Shown piece by piece: positions 57,996-64,000 of a stretch of 64,000 nucleotides of DNA (the stretch's first letter is position 1; every line of letters starts with the position of its first letter). Origin of the DNA: Amaurobius ferox (taxonomy: Eukaryota > Arthropoda > Arachnida > Araneae > Amaurobiidae); contig OX578135.1 of NCBI GenBank assembly GCA_951213105.1, positions 158,233,750 to 158,297,749 of the forward strand, given 5' to 3'. The position numbers were made by a program, and so were the translations under genes. The notes under the pieces were generated by a model that had not been told where the DNA came from, did no database searches, and saw nothing but the letters and a program-made list of their open reading frames with translations.

Positions 57996-59050
57996 GTATA
58001 TAGTGCCCCCAAAAATCCTTTCTAATGTTTTTCACCTTCCAAAAGACTCTGCGTAAAACTCGTTAAAAAGTGATATGACATCATATGCAAATCAGTTAAC
58101 TGTAAAGAAGTTGGTGTTTAGAATATATTCGACTTGAGTTACAATTGAATCAACATAAGATAGGGAGGATTTTGACGCTAACAGCAAAAGATTCTCACGA
58201 AGCAAATTTTCACTTGCTTCTTTATGAGGAATATGCTTAAAAAGGCAGTTGCAATGAAACGACATTATTTACGAATTTTTAGAACAATGTTCGATATCAT
58301 GCGTTCGATCGACAGACGAAATAATGAACGTATATTAATCCTTCTTAACACTAGAACAACGGATATTTTGAACTACTTAGAACGACGGGCAGCGGCCAAT
58401 TTGACAGCCATAGAAAAAATACAACATACCTTTAATTCAAAACCAAAACATCATAGTTACAGCATTTAGGATGTTTCTTCGACACATTTTTTGCAATAAG
58501 CGTTCTTGATGCACCGTTTTTGGCATTTTCTACAGGTGAACTTGGGGTTAACTGTTTTGGAGGAATCTTTTCTCAAAGTAGCTATGCGGTCAAAATGACT
58601 GCTTCCGTCATTCTAGTGTTAGACAAGGTATAAGTGTTTAAAAAATTAAAGTTAGAAAATCAACGGTATTTAGAGTGAAAATTTTTCTCTTCTAAATTAC
58701 AAAAAGCAAAGAAGTGGGCGGAAGCGTGCGTTATGCTCGTGTAATAAACCGTGTAATTGAAATTCGGAAGAGGAGGCATAATGGTATAGGAATGTATAAC
58801 TGCGGAATGTACAGCTGTATTCGGACACGAAATGATTTGTCTAACTCCTAACAAGATGACTGGAACTCTGACAATTACTTTACTTCCAACATTGGACTGG
58901 TATATCACACCATTCCAACACTGGATTGGTATATCACAACATTCCAACATTGGACTGGTATTTACTTCCAACATTGGACTGGGGACCTAGTGTATGAACA
59001 TCATGAAATCAAAAGCATACCTCAAGGGTGGCTATTTAGTGTATTCAAGA
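57996..59050. other. Sequence between the two Tc1 pieces
   Basis: An 81-codon ORF (58224-58469) is unrecognised: basic, without a signal peptide. At 58880-58985 a ~29-bp minisatellite repeats TTCCAACATTGGACTGGTAT about four times. It may be an insertion that splits one Tc1 copy. Confidence 0.4.
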
Positions 59051-59079
59051 TAATAACATTTATGTTCTTGTGTGTCTTC

Positions 59080-59235
59080 CTCAATCTCCAGATCTAAATC
59101 CGATTGAACACGCATAGTGTCTCCTTAAGAAACGCGTTTCAGATTACTCTAACGTTTCAAATTCTAAATAAACTTTTATTGTGCGTTGAAAGAGAATGGA
59201 ATAATATTACACAAAAAGAGTGGGAAGAGATCCCA
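59080..59235 (+). mobile_element. Tc1-like transposase C-terminal fragment
   Basis: QSPDLNPIEHA holds the third catalytic residue (Glu) of the DDE triad. It is followed in other frames by EREWNNITQKEWEE, typical of the Tc1 C-terminus. Same strand as the fragment at 57650. Confidence 0.65.
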
Positions 59236-59589
59236 AGAAGACGAGATGGCGATGGAGTGGTGCTTGTCCTCATGGTTGAGAATCATAGTTAACTGCTATT
59301 GAAGCCGGGGGAGGCAAGTCCTCCGTATTTAATAGGCTCTCGAGTGTGTCGGAATCTTTTACTGAATTGCTTCGTTTTAGCTTGTTATCTCTTTAGCCTT
59401 TGAGCTTTTAGTTTTCCCTCATATTTCTCGTTCAGATATGATACATGAGTTATGCAGTTTGAGGGTCCTGATTCAGTCTAGTGGCAGCTAACTCGATCTC
59501 TTGTTGGTGAGCCCGTTTGGGCATGTTGTTCTCCCTGTCAGCTGATATGAGGCATTCTAATCGTAATTTCTGTGTGTTCATGCTTTATC
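59236..59589. other. Unassigned DNA before the BEL/Pao relic
   Basis: May be degraded gag, but no motif can be read. Confidence 0.3.
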
Positions 59590-62527
59590 GTTCATGCTTT
59601 ATCGTGTTCATGCTTTATGTTCATGCATTTTGTGTAAACATTCTCATTCATTGTATAAATGTGAAATGTTTCAAAAACTTTCCCCTCAAGAAAGATACGA
59701 AATAGTAAGAAAAAGTAAATTATGTTTGAATTGTTTTGGATACCATAAAGTGGCTGTCTTCCGATCTCAATTTGTGTGCAACACTTGAAAATCCAAACAC
59801 CATTCGTTACTGCATAAAACAGATGTAACGTTAATGAGGCCTGATTCTCTCCCCACTTCGTTTGAGATGGATCAGAATTCCAAACCTGTGAACTCGAATC
59901 AAGTAAACATCCCAGCGATGAGTCGACACGATTATTAACATCTTGTTTTGTAACGGAGAAAAAGAAAATAATTCTAACAACGGCAGTTATTTATATTAGA
60001 GATGGAAAGGGTAATTACGTAAAAGGAAGATGTATCCTTGACTCTGGGAGCCAAATTAATTGTATAAGCTCCGATTTCGCAAATGCACTTGGTTTGTAAA
60101 AGGAGAGAATAAATATCCCAGTCACAGGGTTAACAGATTGCTTGATAAATGTAAAAAGGAAAAAAAGTACGAGTATTTTGAATTCTAATGGATCTTTTTG
60201 ACCATGATTGACCTTTGCAACGATTGACCTTTTTTCGGCAGCAAAGACATCTGATCAAAGATGCTTGGAACCTGTACCCAAATTATAAGAACGGAGGATA
60301 AGCTAGTTTTTGCTCTGATTATAATGTCGGTCTTGTAAGCACTAGGTCCCTGGTTAGGGACCCGGCGACTCCCAATCGCCACAGTGGTTACCCTGGACAT
60401 ACGAGCACGAAAAAGCCCTCCTCTCCAACGATTTCACCTCTCAACACGAGATAGCAGCACCACACGGAGTCAGAGGCCTTGCCACTCCCTTCCTGGTTGA
60501 CCCCGACAGACGTCATGCCCGAGGCAACACGCCTCCCGGCCTTCAGCTCCTCAACTGCATTTCGGGGGGATACGCGGGGGTTTTCTCAGCGGCCCCCTCC
60601 TCGCTGAAATTAGACCGGGGCCTTCATCAGGGGAGGGAGTGTGCGGCAGCAAAGACATCTGATCAAAGATGCTTGGAACCTGTACCCAAATTATAAGAAC
60701 GGAGGAGAAGTTAGCTTTTGTTCAGTGATTATAATGTCGGTCTTGTAAGCACTAGGTCCCTGGTTCGGGACCCGGTGACTCCCAATCGTCACATTTTAAT
60801 TATCCCTAAAATTACAGTTATGATGCTTGCTAAATATTTGGATATAAAAAAAGTTAGAAATTCCACCAAATATAACTATATCTGACCCGAAGTTCTTCGA
60901 ACCGGGGAAGGTGGATTTATTGATTGGTGCATAGTTATTTTTCAAAATTTTAAAGAGTAACAAACTTCGTACCAATCAGTCCGTTACACTCCAGGACACA
61001 GTATTTGGTTATGTAGTAAGTGAAGCGGTGGAAGGTAGAGTTGAGTAAATACAACACTGTGGGTTGCTCTCTCAGATAAATAAGTTAGAAGATATCGTAG
61101 AAAGGTTTTAGGAAATAGAAGCAGTATCAAATCCTCCTTGTTCAAGAAATAAAGAAGAGTTACATTGCGAAGAACATTTTCTAAAAACTTATAGTAGAGA
61201 TACAACGGAGAAATAAAATGCAGAACTAGGCAGTTCTATACAATCCGCTAGAGAAAGATTGATTAGTTTATGGTATCGATTGGATAAAAACACCTGAATT
61301 AGCTTTTTTTTACAGTAACTTCATGAATAAATATTTTGCTTCATGAATGGCTAGGACACATGCATGAAGTGAGTGAGGCGATTCCAGAAGACTCGGTTTA
61401 TGTTATGCCCCCATCACGGGATTTACAAGGTTGACAGTAGTACCACAAAATTTCGCGTCGTTTTCGATGCTTCAGTACCTTTCACTACTGGACTTTCCCT
61501 GAACAACTGTTTGTTCAAAGGAGGAGTTGTTCAAGAAGACACCTGTTCTCTATACTTTTGCGATTTTGGAATCATAAGTTTGCCTTTACGGCAGACGTGA
61601 AGAAAATGTATAAACAGATTTGGGTTCATCCCAAACAGAGTCACTTGCAATGCATTCTTTGGAAAGAGGCTTTACTGAAGAAACGAAAATGTTTAAACTG
61701 TTAACTGTGATTTATGGTACTGCGTGTGCACCATTTTTGGCCACTCGAGTTTTGAAGCAATTAGCTAGAGATGAAAGGGACAATTATCCTTCATCATCTG
61801 AGGCAGCTTTAACTGACTTTTACGTCGATGATATTTTGTCTGGAGCAGAGAATATTTTTACAGCTACTGAATTACAACAGCTAATTACAATGTTAAAGTC
61901 TGGAGGAATGGACTTGCACAAATGGTGCTCCAATGATAAACTATTGCTAGAACAAGTTTCTTTCAGTGACCAAGAATACCACTTTGAAGAATCTAACATG
62001 GACACAGTGAAAACACTTGGTTTGATATGGAACCCAAAGGATGACGATTTTAGTTTCACAGTCTCATTCAAACGCAACTACTAAGGTCTCTGACTTATCA
62101 GACATTGAAAGATTGTTTGACCCTTTTGGATTTTAAGGTCCAGTGATAGTACAAGCAAATATATTTTTACAAAAATTATGGCATTTGAAGATTGAGTGGG
62201 ATCAGGAACTTCCACTAAATGAAAAAAAAGAAAGGGGAAAGGTTTTTACAGGTCATACCGAAATTGAGACATGTGAAGATCAACCGCTATATTCTTTCAG
62301 ATTCGGTTAAGGAAATAGAGATCCATGGATTCCCAGACGCATGTAAAGATGCTTACGGCGTGTCGGTGAACATTTGTTGTGTGACCAGCCTCAATGAGTG
62401 AGAGTTAACCTTCTTTACAGCAAACCGCACGTAGCACCACTCAAAGTGTTAACCATACCGCGTCTCGAGCTTTGTGCAGCGAAATTACTTTCAAGGCTTG
62501 TGTCAAAAATATTGATCTTGTTAAAAC
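59590..62527 (+). mobile_element. BEL/Pao retrotransposon relic (gag zinc finger to RNase H)
   Basis: Ordered BEL/Pao landmarks with many stops and frameshifts. The gag zinc-finger region has CILCKHSHSLYKCEMF and KLCLNCFGYH (59594-59788). The aspartic protease has GRCILDSGSQINCIS (about 60030-60075). After a nested TRIM, RT resumes with STTKFRVVFDASVPF (61437), the FTADVKKMYKQI block in another frame, and TDFYVDDILSGAENI (YVDD, about 61815). RNase H has EIEIHGFPDACKDAYGVSV, then a PRLELCAAKLLSRLVS-like segment ending at 62527, where a TIR element is inserted. Integrase is not seen. Confidence 0.88.
60234..60793 (+). mobile_element. TRIM (miniature LTR element), complete copy
   Basis: LTRs of about 150 bp (60234-60383 and 60642-60793) flank a 258-bp internal region. 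Just after the left LTR is a degenerate tRNA-Trp primer site (TGGTTACCCTGGACATAC), and just before the right LTR a purine tract (AGGGGAGGGAG). TTTT on both sides is a possible 4-bp target duplication. No coding capacity. It interrupts BEL/Pao after the protease and is the same family as 12947-13470. Confidence 0.8.
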
Positions 62528-64000
62528 TAACACGAAAGATAAATCATGCATAAGCATTGATTATGAAGCACTTTCCAACTGAAATGCAATTTCATTTAAA
62601 AATTTTTAAAATGTGATACATTCAGTGGTGATATCTTTTACATTATCCCAATACTACAGTAATTTATTTTACTTAAATCTTTAAAACTGTATCGAAATAT
62701 AAATCATCTGATTCTCTATGCAAAATTAATGAATATTTCATTCATATAACTTGCATTCCAGACTCCAGAGCTAAATAATTTTGTGTGAAAAAAATTCAGC
62801 AATTTTTATGTAACTCACCTTACAATCGCTTCAGATATTTGCATTCAGCATAAGTTAAAATTAGGCTTCGTTGAAGAAATAATAAAAGTTTAGGGATCAT
62901 TTAAAATCACAACTATTGTAATTGCATAGGCACGGAATTTAGATACGCAGATAATACACAGATACGCAGATAATATATGTGTGTGTGTATGTATTCAAAG
63001 TATAGGAATCGTGCCAAAGATCGGAACTCGAATTTTCGAAGGATCTACACGTTTTGGGACTTCTACGAAAAAACTATTTTTAGGAAGACGTTTGTGTGTG
63101 TAAGAGTGTATCTGTGTATGTTTCTGTGTGTCTGTGAGGCTATTACATCCACTCTAATTGAAAAACTAATGGACCAAATTTCATAAAATTTGGTAGGTAT
63201 GTTTTTGTGGGAAATCCTGATGTTCATTAGATTATAGTACGATTCGTAATAAAAGAATCTGCCTTCTTTGCGAAATGACCGGCAGAAATTGCCTTTATCC
63301 ACTCTAGCTAAAAACTAATGGAACAAATTTAACAAAATTTGGTGTATAAAATTTAATGACCTACAAGTGATTTATATACCAAATTTAACAAAATTTGATA
63401 CATAAATCATTTGTAGGTTATTCTAGTACGATTCAGGAAAAAGGAACGGGCTATTTTTGCGAAATGGCCCGCAAAAATCATTAAGTATAAAAATAAAGGA
63501 CTACGTGTGCTCAATTATAACAATTAAATTCCTATTTTAGACATGATTTTTGACAACAAAAAGAATAAGACTAACCCCATTACTCTAAGACTAGCCGTTC
63601 TTGAGATATTCTAGTTTTTTCGCGATTTCGCTACGCCACCTTTGACAATAAGTCCAGCTATCAAATGAGAACCAAATTTAAGTTTAACGTGCAAATTCAA
63701 TGTCATTTAAAATACTTATGGCTGTTATTTTGTGCAGATAAACTCAAATTATTATTGAAGAAATAAAGAGAACGTGAATATGAGTCTGCAGGGAAAGACA
63801 TGTGCTGCCCACATCAGAATTTTTAACAATATTACAACAATGATTTATAGAAGTGAACGGGGATTATTTGCAGGCCATTTCGAAAAAAATGTATGATATA
63901 TATTTAAAGATTCCCCAAATTTTTGTAGAATAAAATGTTCAACAAATTTAAGCTGTGTACCAAATTTTAATTCTCTAGTACGTAGGAAAGTGCACTAAAA
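62528..64000 (+). mobile_element. TIR DNA element, second copy, cut by the window end
   Basis: Collinear with 21565-22990, with small differences, from the TIR (TAACACGAAAGATAAATCATG) onwards. It includes the embedded GGAAAG-family copy f (about 62975-63830). The right end lies outside the window. It is inserted in the BEL/Pao RNase H. Confidence 0.85.

Noticed and set aside
57785..58003. 72-codon ORF as a host protein
   Set aside because: Its end matches the Tc1 transposase turn (GYGSRGPHRVP), so it is transposon debris.
58224..58469. 81-codon basic ORF as a gene
   Set aside because: No known motif, splice or expression signal, and it sits between two pieces of a Tc1 relic.

Overview
This is eukaryotic, animal DNA, most probably from an arthropod and best matched to an insect. 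It is AT-rich and intron-rich. Its only recognisable host genes are two insect-type peptidoglycan recognition protein (PGRP) genes in tandem on the + strand. Almost everything else is mobile DNA typical of a large, TE-bloated arthropod genome: Ty3/gypsy, BEL/Pao, LINEs with RNase H, a Penelope-like element, mariner, Tc1, hAT, TTAA-flanked MITEs, tRNA-derived SINEs and a TRIM. A hemimetabolous insect is my guess from this bloat; the species cannot be named from the sequence.

Host genes. PGRP gene 1 has a central exon (3885-4090) and a terminal exon (16446-16631) split by a 12.4-kb intron packed with transposons. Its first domain exon is not in the window. PGRP gene 2 has a first domain exon (48018-48215), a central exon (50249-50454) and a terminal exon (54897-55037). 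A phase-compatible leader exon may lie at 40636-40698. The two genes share exon phases (1, then 0) and an identical central-exon length (206 bp), so they are a tandem duplication. Both have Ser at the amidase zinc-Cys position, and gene 2 also has Gln at the first zinc-His position, so they look like recognition PGRPs rather than enzymes. Gene 2's second intron begins with a GC rather than a GT donor. It also holds a 53-codon open exon with a signal-peptide-like start (53791-53949), which has a relative 0.1 kb downstream and another abutting gene 1's last exon.

Layout. 1-1460: 3' end and LTR of a gypsy-like element. 2833-3069: TTAA MITE. 4.1-16.4 kb (gene 1 intron): LINE tail, minus-strand gypsy pol, mariner fused onto it, a SINE split by a gypsy element that itself carries an inverted TRIM, and a hAT-like element. 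17.3-18.35 kb: LINE RNase H ending in a 143-bp duplication with a templated hairpin. 20.4-25.2 kb: a noncoding repeat family, a 2.7-kb TIR element with 7-bp target duplications, and a compound TTAA element. 27.5-28.8 kb: Penelope-like element with inverted pLTRs, a GIY-YIG domain and a hammerhead-like motif. 32.6-35.6 kb: tiny SINE tails, a SINE with a 14-bp target duplication, and two copies of the noncoding family. 36.6-38.3 kb: a ~300-bp tandem array and a 21-bp minisatellite. 38.7-46.6 kb: LINE, Tc1 and LINE RNase H relics. 47.0-47.96 kb: a 139-bp satellite array ending 57 bp before PGRP2's first domain exon. 55.4-64 kb: MITE, noncoding family copy, Tc1 pieces, then a decayed BEL/Pao element carrying a TRIM and interrupted by a second copy of the TIR element.

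No transposon shown here appears intact. Most carry frameshifts, stops or substituted catalytic residues, so nearly all is relic material around a small innate-immunity gene pair.
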